A stretch of 64,000 nucleotides of DNA, taken from Gavia stellata. Lineage: Eukaryota; Chordata; Aves; Gaviiformes; Gaviidae. The DNA is taken from contig NC_082617.1 of assembly GCF_030936135.1 (NCBI RefSeq), positions 1,174,001-1,238,000 on the forward strand, given 5' to 3'. The notes under the pieces were generated by a model. The model made no database searches, had not been told where the DNA came from, and saw only the letters and a list, made by a program, of their open reading frames with translations. A program made the position numbers and the translations under genes. Below are positions 52,201 to 64,000 of this stretch, piece after piece (the stretch's first letter is position 1; each line of letters opens with the position of its first letter).

Positions 52201-55200
52201 TTGGGGGGACCTTATCAATGTATTTAAATACCTGAAGGAGGATGCAAAGAAGATGGAGCCAGGCTCTTTTCAGCGCTGTCCAATGACAGGACAAGAGGCA
52301 AGGGGCACAAACTGAAACATAGGAGGTTCCCTATGAACATCAGGAAAGATTTTTTCCACTGTGAGGGTGACTGAGCACTGGCAAAGGTTGCCAGAGAGGT
52401 TGTGGAGTCTCGATCCATGGAGATATTCAAAAGCCGACTGGACATGGTCCTGCACAACCAGCTCTGGTGGCCCTCGTTGAGCAGGGAGGTTGGACCAGAT
52501 GACCTCCACAAGTGCCTTCCAACCTCAGCTATTCTGTGATTCTGTGAATGTAACCATCTCTGCTTCACACATGAAACGCACCATGCACTAAGGTGTCCTC
52601 ACATGAGCTAACTGCAAGACTCTTGCTTATGGTTAGCAAGGCAATTCCTCTTACTTGGGTAAGAGGAGTAACTTTACAAATTCTCAACACACAGCTCATT
52701 CTTCTGCCACATCTTCAATGGCTCTTCAGTTTCGGAGCTTACACTTGGTTACAGCACACCCAGAAGAAATGCTGGCAAGCTGTGTAAGCTTAACGCTCAG
52801 ACATCTGCTTAAAAATGGTCAGGAGACTTGAACGCATCTCTCTAGTATGTTCTCAGGCTTTGTTCCTCACTCAGACGCAAGGGGAAAACAGCTTCCAGTA
52901 TTTCATTTTTTAAAACCAATAAAATCTCCATTAGGTTTGAGGGGTTTCACAGGAGAACTTTTGTGTTCTTTAGGTCAGAGATAAATTTCTGCAAGAGTAG
53001 ATTTTGTTGCAACTACAACAACCTACTCACTGCAGGAGAAGCAGGTGATGGTGCTTACAGAACTCTTATGTTGCTCCTGGGCATCATGGGGTTGTAACTG
53101 GCAAATCAATTGAAGGAAATCAATTATTGCAGCTGATGGTCAGAACCACATCTACATGTCTGAATTTCAGCACATCTGGCTTATTGTGGCAGGCTCTTTT
53201 TGGCAAGAAACAGCATGTAAAATTGCCAGACCACTGAGAAAACTACATGAACTACAGAAGAAACCAGAGCAAGACATGGATGCCAAGCTGCAGAGAAATA
53301 ATGAGCATCTGAATTTGCAAGGATGTGCTGCAAGGTCTCCTCCCAGGGAAACAGAGCTGTTCTAACTGCAGATGGTCACTACCGTCATCAAAGGATGAAG
53401 CTGTGAACAAGTGTCCTCTCTGTGCTCTATGAAAGCCCAAAGGTGTCTCTCCCTCTGCCCCCACCAGCTCATACGCACTGGAAGGCTACCAAGACTAGGG
53501 ACAGAGCGCAGAAGAGCATCATAGCAGCCAAGAACATGACAACTCTACAACCAAGGAGCAGGGCTCTTGCACCACTGTTTGAGATGTTTTGCTTTTTGTA
53601 TAGTTTAACACCTATTTGCTTCCAATGACTGACATTCTAGAGAAGAGAAGCCTTTGTTAATGATCCAACCTCCTACCCACAGCAGGAACTGCAGCTAAAG
53701 AACTCTAAGGGCACTCCAGGACCCAGTCCTTCAGCAAACCCCAGGAAGGTCAAGCTTGACTCTCCTGACATTTCCTTGTTAACCACAGAAAAATATCCCA
53801 GCTCAGCCACAGCCGTGAGCAAGACGCTTTGTAGGCCAGCATGCTTCTAGCAACCCCCACTTTTTTTTTTTTTCTTTCTTTCCTTCTTTTTTTTTTTTTT
53901 AATAAAACATCCACGTGTTCTACCATCACAAGGGATGATGATTCAGGCTGACCTGCATTAGATAGGCATCGAGCCTCACACACAGCATTGATTTCAAGTT
54001 GTTGTGGTTGAACTAGATAACACTGAATCATGACAAAGATGTCAAAAGATGCAGAATTCACCACATTCACAGATGAGCTGCATCAGCGTTTAATTACTCT
54101 CCTGCTTAACCCAGTGTTAATGACCAGGCAAGGACTATTCTAAGCAGAGGGACGCAGAGCCTGTGAGTATGCTTAGGTCACCTCTTAAGTGACAGACTGC
54201 TTTCAGACAGCTTGCTGCACATCCTCTTGTCTGAGCAGGTCAGTACACACAATCCCTTTTCCCTTTTTTTGGTTAAAAAACATCAAAACCAGGAAAAGAA
54301 AAAAAGAAAAGATAAAAAAAGAAAAGGAAAATCCAGCTTACAGCATAAAGCACAGCTCTCTGCCATTTGGTGGACAGAATTACAGAATCATAGAATAGTT
54401 TGGGTTGGAAGAGACCTTTGAAGGTCATCTAGTCCAACCCCCCTGCAGCGAGCAGGGACATCTTCAACTGGATCAGGTTGCTCAGAGCCCCGTCCAACCT
54501 GACCTTGAATGTTTCCAGGGACGGGGCATCTACCACCTCTCTGGGCAACCTGGGCCAGGGTTTCACCACCCTCATGGTAAAAAATTTATTCCTTATATCT
54601 AGCCTAAATCTACCCTCTTTTAGTTTAAAACCATTACTCCTTGTCCTATTGCTACAGGCCCTACTAAAAAGTCTGTCCCCATCTTTCTTATCAGCCACCT
54701 TTAAGTATTGAAAGGTCACAATAAGGTCTCCCTGGACCCCTCTCTTCTCCAGGCTGAACAACCCCAACTCTCGGCCTTTCCTCACAGGAGAGGTCCTCCA
54801 GCCCTCTGACCATTTTTGTGGCCTCCTCTGGACCCGCTCCAACAGGTCCACCTCTTGCCTGTGCTGAGGACTCCAGAGCTGGATGCAGTGCTCCAGGGGG
54901 GTCTCACCAGAGTGAGTAGAGGGGCAGAATCCCCTCCCTCGACGTGCTGGCCACGCTGCTTTGGATGCAGCCCAGGATACGGTTGGCTTTCTGGGCTGCC
55001 AACGCACACTGCTGACTCGTGTCCAGCTCTTCATCCACCAGCACCCTCAAGTCCTTCCCTGCAGGGCTGCTCTCAATCCCTTCATCCCCCAGCCTGTATT
55101 GATACCGGGGGTTGCCCCAACCCAGGTGCAGGACCTTGCACTTGGCCTTCTTGAACCTCATGAGGTTCACACTGTTTCTCGAGCTTGTCCAGGTCCCTCT

Positions 55201-58200
55201 GGATGACATCCCATCCCTCAGGCGAGTCAGCCACACCACTCAGCTTGGTGTCGTCTGCAAACTTGCTGAGGGTGCACTCGATCCCACTGTCTATGTCATT
55301 GATGAAGATATTGAACAGTACTGGTCCCAATACAGACGCCTGAGAGACACCACCCGTCGCTGATCTCCATCTGGACATTGAGCTGTTGACCACTACTCTC
55401 CGGATGTGACCACTACAGCCAATTCCTTATCCACCGAACAGTCCATCCATCACATCCATATCTTTCCAATTTAGAGAGAAAATGCTGGGAACGAACATTA
55501 GAAATGGCCAGAGAAAAAGAAAGGCATCCCCTAAGACTTTTCTGGAATCCGCAGGCAAGCATGCAGTGACACTCCCAAAGGAGCACGACCCTCTCCATCC
55601 TTCCTTCCAGAATCCCATCCAGCCACAGAGTGCCCCCAAGTGTCCTCCAACAAACACAAACCCCTTTATAATGCCTCACGAACAGCAGTACCAGGCCACG
55701 AAGGAGTCTGGCCATGCTTTGGGCCTCTGCAGTGGGAAAGTATTCATTAGGCAAAACATAATATCCTTGCAAAGTGCATTGTGTTCCAGAAGGAAAATAT
55801 CTCAAATGTTTCAGCACATTTGGCCAGAAGGGAAATCCCTTCCTGACCCAAAGCAACCCAGTGGTTTAACACTGAGCATGAAAGCAAGACAGCAAAACCA
55901 GGAAGGTGATAACTAGCTTTTACTGCTGTTCCTCATTCCCAGGGAGCAGTGTGTATCATTAAAAGGGAGATAGTGAATGCTATGACTGACTGTACCACAG
56001 CCAGAAAGGCTTAAAGGCAGCTAATTGCTCTGCAATCACTTTCTGAACAGTTGCAACAGGTTAGCCAGGCAAGACTCATCATTCAGACCGTACATCCAAA
56101 TACGTCCCTGTCTCCCCCTCCCTCCATCCTCCTTTCCTTACCTTTCACTATCGACACGGTGTTTAGCCTGTGGTTTCCCTTTGTCCTTCTGTGGGGCTGG
56201 GTCTTCCAGAAAGCTGTGGTCCAGGCTGTCATCAGGAACAAAGTCCTCCACGCTCTGTACTTTTGCAGGGGCTTCAGGGTGGGGAGGAGGAGTGGCAGCA
56301 GCAGCATCTGCATTAGTAACAGTAGTTGTAAAACACAGGGTTCACCACAAGCGAGACAGAAATTTGCTTTTTACAGATCTATCCTGCCCAGGGCCTCTTC
56401 AGCACACAGACAGCAGCCACGAAGTAGGACCTCAGCTACACAGCAAGGGAACAGGAAGGGTATGAATAGGATACTCAGACCAGTCCAGAATCTTGCGTGA
56501 AGGCACTGACAGACCACACACGGCTGCTGTGGTTTAAGATGCACCAGGCTGACCCATGCTCCTAGCCTGAAAAACTCTCTAGCATTGTAGCTGACTCTGC
56601 TCTACAGTGAATGCTATGACTGGCTATACCACGGCCAGATATTATACCTATGCCGTGCGCAACGCTCCTGCCTGATGTCCCTTCATTATTCTCTTACCTC
56701 TTCCAGACTGTTCAGTTCACCCACTCACCTCTTTCTTGCTTTTTCAACTGTAACTGTCAAAGGCAGAATTGTTCACACTGCGCTTTTAGATGCCCTGTGT
56801 AACGAAAAGCTCAAGAGCTAATAGAGACTCGCTTTAACATAGCTTATTTGTAGAGACACCTTTACCCATCTTCAAGGTATCAGGATGAAAACTCATGAAA
56901 TTAGCATAACCAAGAAGCCTAAAGCAATTAACGTTTTCAGAATTTGCAATATTCAACCTTTTTCTTCTGTCCGGACTGCACTTCATATCTAGGCTCTTTT
57001 CTTTTGGGTGAACAAGATTTGCATTTTTTTTTCTAGATTTTGCTCTACTAGTACAGCTTTCAGATCACTTTTGCATACGAATGACACTATTACTAATGCC
57101 ATAGAGTAGCGTTGGTGTAAGAAAAAACACAGCTGAAAGAATTACTACTGCAAGACTTCAAGGGAAAGCTTAAATAGCAACTCCCATAAAGAACAAGCAT
57201 TACTTCGTGACTGTGATTTTTCAACTGCTTTCCAATTAGCTAGTCCCTAGGTATGTTCCAGTAGAGGTGCAGACGCTTGGCACGCTACATAAACCTAGTA
57301 ACACTGACAGATCAGCTTTTTCTAGCTGCCTTTTGCAACCGTCCTAAAAAGCACCCTTGACTGCAGGCCACAAGCCTAAAACAGTTTTCAGGCTAAGTGC
57401 TAGATTTAAAAAAAAAAAAAAAGATGGAAAAAAACCCAAAACCCAAAGATTGTAACACTGGTAGTAAACCACTTATTGTTTTTCTACATATCAATATGAC
57501 AAAGGTTTTTTTATTGACAAGGGATTTCTAATATTTGCTCTTCTTTGTTTCTGAATAGGAAAAGTCATCAACAAACTGAAATGGGTGTACTGTGTCACAC
57601 CTGGTAACAGATTCAGAATGCAGAACATTGTGAGCGGATCTAAAATGGAAAGATTTCAACATCTGAAACCGCAAACTGTGTTCCCAGCGCCTCCTCCTTT
57701 CTTTCTGTGGGTGTCTTGAGAGTACTGTGAGCTCTAGGGATTGACAGTTTGAGAGGGAAGGTATTTCCAAAGGGTGATTCAAACCATGTCATGCTAATGA
57801 TTTTTAGGCAGTGCCAGCTCTGCAGCTCCAGTTAGCCTCATAAACAAAGTGAATGTGACAGGCAAATTAAGGTCCAGATCAGTAAAAGTACATGCAACAA
57901 AACCCTCGATGCCTCTGCCCTGCAACTTCGTCCGGCAGGCGTTTGGACCGAACGCTGCGCTACTCTGCTCCATTGTGTACCAGCACTAAGGAAGAAGACA
58001 AGGCGAGCTGCCCTCCTCCTCAGACCATCTTCGAAGGAGCATATTTCCCCGGAGGGGAATCCACCGCAGAGCCTGGACTTACGTGATCATTTCTGGTTGA
58101 ATAACCTTTAAAACCAGCACTCCACTGTTCTCCGTTAACACACAGGAGTCCCTTTGAGCTGCCAGACTTTTGTGAAGACAGAGCTTCAAATAGCCTCTCT

Positions 58201-58914
58201 AACAATTTCTCTTGCTATTCAAGAAGCAGTTGCGCTCCTGGTAAGAAGGTGACAGTTATTTTATTAGTGTCTTCTGCATGTTCAGTACCTCCCTCCTGAA
58301 GCACGCTACAGCCACCATCCAGTTGGCTGGACACAGTCCCCACCCAAGCCCAGCACAGAGACAAACCAAAACGCCAATCAGGAGAAAAATAGAGAGCGAC
58401 AGCGCAGCTCTCTCCTTGGACACACGCTGCACACACACAGGACCTGTGGTCTTCAGACACCTGTCTGCTCAGCCTCTCACAGGGAAAAAATGAAAGGAAA
58501 ACAAAGAAATGCCCACGGGCGACACCCTGCCTAGACACTGTACTCCAGCACCTACCTGGCTGGGGAGGAGAGGGGTCTGACGCGGGAGACGTCCCAAACA
58601 GACGTGAAATAATGCTGCGCTTCGGTGGCGGGACTGCAGCTGGAGGTGCTGGGGAGGCCGTAGCTGTCGGAGGCGCGTGTGGCTGCTGGGCCTCGAGTGC
58701 AGGCACTGGTGAAAAAGATGGGGGGGGTTCAGGAGAGATGGTGGAGCTTGTGGAAAGCGGCTGCGGCGGCTGCGGGGTGCCAGGGCTGGAGCTGCCCGTT
58801 GATGTGGAGCTCGGAGGTACTATGGGTGACTGGGAGCCAGAGGAAGGGCTTTGCCCGTTATTTGTTAGTGGCGACGTGTGTCCTCGACTTCGGGCTTCCA
58901 TCATTTCAAGGAAG
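40283..58914 (-). CDS. RABL6: RABL6 (Rab-like GTPase 6 / PARF), last seven coding exons; 5' part beyond the window
   Basis: Atypical Rab-like GTPase that binds ARF tumour suppressor and affects cell proliferation (family knowledge). Exons in transcript order: 58556-58914, 56142-56307, 45743-45961, 44724-45072, 42923-43094, 41106-41155 and 40283-40480. All have GT-AG borders and matching phases, together about 504 codons; human RABL6 is about 730 residues, so roughly 250, including the GTPase domain, lie right of the window. Recognised stretches include [15 protein letters not shown] and [11 protein letters not shown] (first exon), [74 protein letters not shown], a Lys-rich tract and ELEAFLGGG...GGGDYEEL at the C terminus. 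The region is acidic, Ser/Pro-rich and then strongly basic, and is likely unstructured. No break is seen. Introns of 10.2 and 11.4 kb flank the 44.7-46.0 kb exon cluster on one side and the remaining introns are 0.6-2.3 kb. Confidence 0.96.
45962..49329. other. RABL6 intron, part downstream of the CR1 elements
   Basis: No exon, RNA gene or transposon is recognised. Short open frames on both strands have no homology. Confidence 0.5.
51056..51237 (-). mobile_element. CR1 3'-tail fragment nested in the larger CR1
   Basis: The plus strand reads AAGAATCACAGAATCACTAT, then AAGATCATCAAGTCCAACCA and GAGGGTGACTCCACCACTTC. This is the reverse complement of about 180 bases of CR1 3' UTR, opposite in orientation to the host CR1. 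Its 5' side does not continue into CR1 but joins the SIKE1-like segment at about 51237. Confidence 0.93.
51238..51620 (-). pseudogene. SIKE1-like 5' gene fragment fused to a CR1 tail
   Basis: From the ATG at 51490 the minus strand reads [19 protein letters not shown] and continues [19 protein letters not shown] and HVAAMREA, a near match to the N terminus of SIKE1 (suppressor of IKBKE 1; human [19 protein letters not shown]). The frame then meets a stop about seven codons on. In another frame, just downstream, it gives [17 protein letters not shown], matching the human KPHILLSQENTQIRDLQ part of the same protein. The FGFR1OP2 paralogue fits less well. About 130 GC-rich bases precede the ATG and could be 5' UTR. 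The copy ends abruptly at LQ, where CR1 sequence begins. It lacks most of the SIKE1 coding region and cannot encode a full protein. Confidence 0.85.
52549..54370. other. RABL6 intron between the two CR1 elements
   Basis: AT-richer intron sequence with no exon recognised. A pyrimidine/T tract (T runs with a CTTTCTTTCC interruption) lies at about 53862-53901, and an A/G-rich tract at about 54290-54332. Confidence 0.5.
54374..55490 (-). mobile_element. CR1 LINE, 5'-truncated, same strand as RABL6
   Basis: The plus strand opens with ACAGAATCATAGAATAGTTT and GGAAGAGACCTTTGAAGGTC, the reverse complement of another CR1 3' end. Going left on the minus strand the reverse transcriptase is readable: [20 protein letters not shown], then [53 protein letters not shown] and the C-terminal [19 protein letters not shown]. 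About 1.1 kb is present, with frame breaks. It differs enough from the copy at 49.3-52.5 kb to be another subfamily. Confidence 0.95.
55972..56640. repeat. Short direct repeat flanking a RABL6 exon
   Basis: A 34-base word starting AGTGAATGCTATGACTG occurs at 55972-56005 and again at 56606-56639 with 31 of 34 positions identical. The two copies lie on either side of the RABL6 exon at 56142-56307. Their flanks do not match. Confidence 0.8.
56641..58555. other. RABL6 intron
   Basis: AT-rich intron with an A run at about 57409-57422. No exon or transposon recognised. Confidence 0.5.
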
Positions 58915-61900
58915 CTGCAGGGAAGATAAATTGCAAATACAAGGAATGGAGAAAACATGCTCAACAGAGTACCGAGCACGATGCTGGGCTGCTTTGGCTA
59001 CATACGGAGCTGGGAGGGTACAGGTCTGCTTTCAGTGTTGCGGCGACTCCCTGGGCCACAATAAATCTGGTTCACCCACGTGAGCTAAACTCACCCGATC
59101 TGCATCGAGGTGTGGAGAATCCCAACCTCCTTTGCACTGCAGGATGAAACCTACATTTGCAATGCTGCTGGGAACTCCCTGGATAGACAGACTACAACAA
59201 CATGCCAGGGCTTGAAACACAACCTTAAGTCAGTTCTTGGACATATGTCTCTAAGGGAGTAAGTGCTACAGGAATGGCACATTTTTAGATTCAGCAGAAG
59301 AGATCAGAGCATTCAAGAAAACTCACATGCTATAAAAACCTCTTCTTTCAGCCAAGAACGGATTTGAGAGGAGAATCCTTAAACGTCAAAAGAAAAGAGC
59401 TATCCAGAGGGCTCACACAGGACTGACTGCCATTATCCTTCTCGCAATGTGCAGATACACAGGCAGTCTCTCCCCCTGCACATACTCCCCCTCTGTGTGG
59501 GAGGCAGTGAAGCCAAGCAGCAGAAGCTCTGAAGCAAGTTGTGGTCCTGGCTGGATTCCTGACTAGAAGAGCAATAAAGCCTGTACTGCTGGAGAGGGTG
59601 AAATGCTCTACCCTTTCCAAAAAGGAAATCAAGCCTGATCCTGCTGCAGCCTCCTTCAGCAGCCTGTTTGGTTAGCAGTCTTTTCACAAGCTGTATGCAA
59701 AGAAACACTAACAGAAAGCCAGGCTTTTACTACGAAATGGTCTCAAAATAAGATCTGCTACATGCTGCACATCTGAGAGATATAAAGAGGACACCCAAAG
59801 AAGTGAAGTATCACGTATAAAATCTAGCACATGTCACCGTCTCGCCGCTTATTTCATTAAGCCTAATGAACTCATACACAGAGGCTCTGGGTTCAACTGC
59901 TTCTGCAAGACAGACAGACTCGGTTGTGCTCCAAGCAACGAGTATGTCAAAACAGAGACTCCTCTCCCATACAGAGCACAACCTCATCCTTCAGGGACTT
60001 GAGCCAGACAGACACCTTCACTGGAATGACTGCTAAGCAGAAAGCAAACAGCGGGGGCTGAAAGACTCTAAACCCCTTGAGATATCATTTCCTATTTTAA
60101 GGAACAACCTGATATACTTTTAAAGAACAAACTAATATACTTTGTGACGAGCAGTGTCTGGAGCCCTAGAGAACGACATCCCCAGGAAGCTGTTACTTGA
60201 ATTGGAAAACCAGGAGTCCTTCCTAACTAAGGAACAGGCTAAAGTGGAGATAAAGTGTAGCACTAAAAAGCATTATTAGCTAGGAGAGAAATCCTGGGTA
60301 GAGTTCCTCAAGGATTAGCTTTGAGATATATTTCAGCATTTCAGTGAAGCGGCACAGAGACCATGAGACAGCTCATGAGGTTGCAAGTTGGGAGGCAGCA
60401 TCAACACAGAGGAGGACAGAGACAAGATATTGAAAGAACTGGATGACCCTGAATAACAGAAATGGGAAGAAATTCAACAGTACAAAGGAAATAGTCATCT
60501 GCTCAAGGGCTAGGAAACAATTTTCTTGCTCCAAGTTCACCATATGAGAATGGCTAGGAAAGACTCGCCTCACTCATTCCAGAAGACCGGACTAAAGGCT
60601 GCAAACACCATGCTGCCTGGGAGGAGCAGAAAATGAGCCTGGCTGTCGCACGGCCATCCACTACCTATCCCCCACGACCGCTGTCAAGGCACCTAAATTA
60701 GTGCCATGCTGTGGTAGCCTCACTGATGCTTCCACCAGGATTGGGGGCAAGGCTTATGTGCTTATTCCACCCAGCAGACTGGCTACAACAAAACAAGCTC
60801 CTGGCAGAGCTGAGATCAGAGCGTGCGACAAAGCATCCATCCCAGCATCCTCCCTCCCAGGGGACCAGTAGTTGGGGTGAGCTGTGTGACAACACATTCC
60901 ACTGAAAATGATGCATGATTTGTCATGCACCAAAGAGAAAACATAAAGGAGCTTAACTCTTGCACTGAGCTCTGTGGAGACTACATCAGGTTTGTTTGGA
61001 AGGTGCACAATGCATCACACACACCGCAAGAATATAACAGTGTATATTCAATGCATCTCTGTCACTGCGCTGCAGGGCCAAGCAATGGCACATCACTCCC
61101 TTCTTGAGCAGGGTGTCACCATACATGCCATTCAGCGTCCCTCAAAGCAGATGACGCAAGGCATCTGTGGCGAGGGAAAGATAAACCAAGCGTACCTGCA
61201 ATTCAGCCCTTGTCCAACAAAGCGGATGCTCTGAATCCACAAAGCCAAATGAATTGCAATGGCCTGAAAAGCCATCCATGAGACTTGCCTGCACAGGATG
61301 TGCGGTTCCACAGATCCATGCCAGAAGCACTGAGGGCTAAATTCTGTCATCCCTCCCCTCCGAGCTTTGATTCAAGGCTCCCGGCGAGCTGAAAGCAGGA
61401 TGACTGAATAACTCTGCTTTGTGGTACTGATTCCTCCTCCTCCCAAGCACTACTCAGGGTTAAAGACTCCTGCCTCCCACATGTGAAGAGAGATTAATCC
61501 CAGCTGATCTACATGCACCCCTGTTCCTGTTTATAGCAACAGCGATCCTGGCTGGAAGGCCTGCAAGCTCAGTCACTGCTGCATCCAGCATCCAAGATAC
61601 TGATGCCAGCACTGCCTGCTCTCCTGGCTGAGCTGAACTCTCTGACTGCCTGTGTGAGCACCTAAATCACCAATGCTACATGAAAACAGAACCAAACAGC
61701 CCCTGAGTCTCTGATCAGGATGCTGGGTCCTACTATCAAGGCCACTGGGGGACTCAGGTAGGATAAGACGATTGTACACTGAAGCCTAAGACACAAGGAT
61801 GCTGTATGAAGTACACACAAAGTATGTATATAGTTATTTTAGGATACAGAATATGAAGCTCAAAGAGTACTTAAAGCTGGACCCAACAAAGCGCAGGACA

Positions 61901-64000
61901 CTCTTTACAATATCAGGGTATTTGAAGATTTACTGTACTTGTACTACCAAAGCTGCCCATTTTGGAAACAACCTGCTTCGTTCCGGGCAAGTAGCCAGCT
62001 TCAGAGGGAGAGAGGGCTGCAACTACCACCTGTTTCTCCTGCAGAAACACAGGAATTTTAAGAGCTGGAGGGAAAAAATGCTACATAACTGAAGTATAAA
62101 GAGTGTCATCCTTCCCTCCAGCTCAGCTAGTCTGGAGAGTAACACACACGCAGGCTTCTACACCTGTGCTCCCATGCCTTGCTCACCTACATTATGTGAA
62201 GGGCAAAAGAACAAGAGACAGCAAGTTATTTTTAGTAGAAAGATACAATGGTTATTTGGGGACAGCACAACACAGGCTCTTACCCCAGCACCGCACCAAG
62301 GAGAGCTGTGGCACGTGAGCTTCGTGTCACCTTCCTCATCTCCAACGAGACACGTGGGCCAAGCTCTGTGCCGTATGCCGTGACACCAGGGTAATAAGGA
62401 TGGTCTGATACTGGTTTTACATGGGCTGCATAAAGCAGCTCTGCTGAGCTTTCATATTCATATCTTCTTCCGTGAAAGAGGTGGGTGGAAAAACAGCATA
62501 GATGAAAATGCTGCCAGCAAGCTCTCAGTAATTTCCAGGGTGGAGGTGTCTAAGCATCCTCCACACTTCGAAAATACTACATAATGCATGAATGCTTTCT
62601 CTGTCTTTACACACACTCTTCAGAGGCACAAGCGTGGCTGTTTTGGGAACACACCAGGCCAAACCTGCCACGTGTCTGTTTTTTCTTTCATATTCTGTAC
62701 AATCTGGCCACTGTGTTCCTTGTTCTATCCTTTCTGTCAGTCCCTCGCAGAAGGACTCACTCAAAATCTTACTGTGAAACAAGCAGCTTCATGTCCACAC
62801 AAGGTGTAGCAGACCAGGTCCTATGAAAGCACAAGATGAACTCATGCTGTGACCTGAGTACACTTGCTCAGTTGGGATACAGAAACAGCAAACGTGCCAC
62901 GTAAGTCCAGATGGGTTATCTGTCCTCACCCACACGGGCTCCTTGTTTGCCTTTCAATCCTTCCATTTCAGACCAAGTAACAAGTCCACATCCTCAAAAC
63001 GCCTGAATAATTCACTGTCAGTTGGACCAGCTCACAAGAGGAGACTTTTATGGAATTTTAAAGATGAACATGCTCTGCGGTACCAGAAATTCATCAGGGC
63101 CTGAGGTTACTGTTGCTCTGCTCCCAGAGCAAACAAAAAAAAGCACAAAAGTACTTGTTAGCCTCACAGTTCCTAAAATTGTCAGTACTCATGTTCATTT
63201 ACCATTGAAGACGGGAGCAGCCTGAAGCTTTTTGGCTCCCGTTTCTAACGTGCTGTGATCAATTTTTCAAGTGTATTTCATGTGGCAAGAAAGGCTTTGG
63301 GTTATTTTATTAATTGTGAAAATGAAGATTAATCGGCTGTGTGACATCAATTTAACTGGGGTTACTAAGGGTTAGATTTCCATGTGTTTGGTTTGGGCTC
63401 ATTAAAGGTACTGAACCTGATTCCCCCCTAAGCCCAGGTCGCTGAATGTGAAACCAATTGCCAAGTGGGGTTGAATCCTACTGCCCAGGCCTTGGAGAGT
63501 ACAGCCCCTCCCCAAAAGCTCCTCAGGTTTTCCACTTGACACAAAATGGATGCAGCAGGATAATCCCCCCTCCACAATACATGGGACACGTTCCATGTTC
63601 TCCACTTCTCTAGCAAGATCGATGATGATAGGCTTAGTCACAATTAATCCTTAATGCCGCCCCACATAAAAAACATGACCTAGAGTCCCATCTAGTACAC
63701 ACCGGCTCCTGATCTGTCTGATGGCAACAGTGATTCACAGCAAGCAGAAACGATAAAGGTGGAGTAGGGAGAAGAGAAAGCAAAAGTGTTTTTACTTTCC
63801 TAACTGGTAATTCAGCCTTTAGGCGGTATGATTCCAGACCTGTACTTCAATACAGCTGAAGATATGGGAGAACAGCTCTAGCAGGAGGTTCTCCTGCCAG
63901 ACAGTGCTGGTGTTACTCAGCACCACGGTCTTCGCAAAAATATGAGCTGTGCTCAATGCAGAAAAAACAAACAAGCAAATAAAACCCGAAAACCTAATCA
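58915..64000. other. RABL6 intron to the right window edge
   Basis: No exon matching the expected upstream RABL6 residues (a segment ending in an Asn-Tyr-x-Ile motif before FLEMMEARS) is visible on the minus strand. The intron therefore probably runs past 64000. I see no transposon or RNA gene here. Confidence 0.5.

Larger units (their letters stand above)
49330..52548 (+). mobile_element. CR1 LINE, 5'-truncated, interrupted by a second insertion
   Basis: Lies antisense within the long RABL6 intron. It starts inside the endonuclease part of the CR1 polyprotein ([37 protein letters not shown]). It continues through the reverse transcriptase ([30 protein letters not shown], then [17 protein letters not shown] and [12 protein letters not shown]) and ends in the CR1 3' tail ATTCTGTGATTCTGTGAATG. 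Host sequence is about 2.65 kb once the insertion at about 51.06-51.62 kb is discounted. The reading frame is interrupted several times, so the element is dead. Confidence 0.95.

Noticed and set aside
53862-53901. T-rich tract as the tail of a retrocopy
   Set aside because: Neighbouring sequence on the minus strand matches no gene I know, there is no poly(A) signal at the right distance, and the tract is interrupted by C.

Overview
The window is vertebrate genomic DNA with intron-split genes, and it is almost certainly from a bird. Fragments of the avian/reptilian CR1 LINE, a solo LTR of the bird ERVL type, very short introns and a GC-rich left half all fit an avian microchromosome. The gene order RABL6 - AJM1 - PHPT1 - MAMDC4, all on one strand, matches human 9q34.3 as I remember it. 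All four genes lie on the minus strand, so the text runs from 3' to 5' of each gene. Exon borders were read by eye from splice consensus and phase and may be off by one or two bases.

Layout from left to right. MAMDC4 (about 0.74-11.4 kb) is complete except for an uncertain last few residues; it has 28 exons giving about 1195 codons, with a signal peptide, three LDL-receptor class A modules, six MAM domains and a membrane segment. An upstream spacer follows, with a solo ERVL LTR at 13.4-13.97 kb. PHPT1 (15.65-16.84 kb) has three exons and sits at a CpG-rich promoter. AJM1 (18.25-21.50 kb) has a 1080-codon coding sequence in one exon; a non-coding first exon probably lies in the CpG island at 27.13-27.33 kb. 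The 5.6 kb between them holds an approximately 80-bp degenerate tandem repeat. From 27.4 to 40.3 kb I find no protein gene, only a CR1 scrap, a pentanucleotide array and weak polyadenylation-like signals. RABL6 (40.28 kb to beyond the right end) contributes its last seven coding exons, the long C-terminal region; the exons for its Rab-like GTPase domain lie outside the window.

Base composition changes visibly near 34-38 kb, from GC-rich to more AT-rich DNA with long introns. The 10-kb RABL6 intron at 46-56 kb carries two CR1 elements.

The most unusual observation is inside the first of these CR1s. A second insertion at about 51.06-51.62 kb reads, on the minus strand, as a 5' piece of a SIKE1-like gene joined directly to a CR1 3' tail. 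This looks like template switching by CR1 reverse transcriptase onto a cellular mRNA. I see no operon-like or wholly new biological system here. The four genes are independent housekeeping or epithelial genes that share a strand and a conserved neighbourhood.
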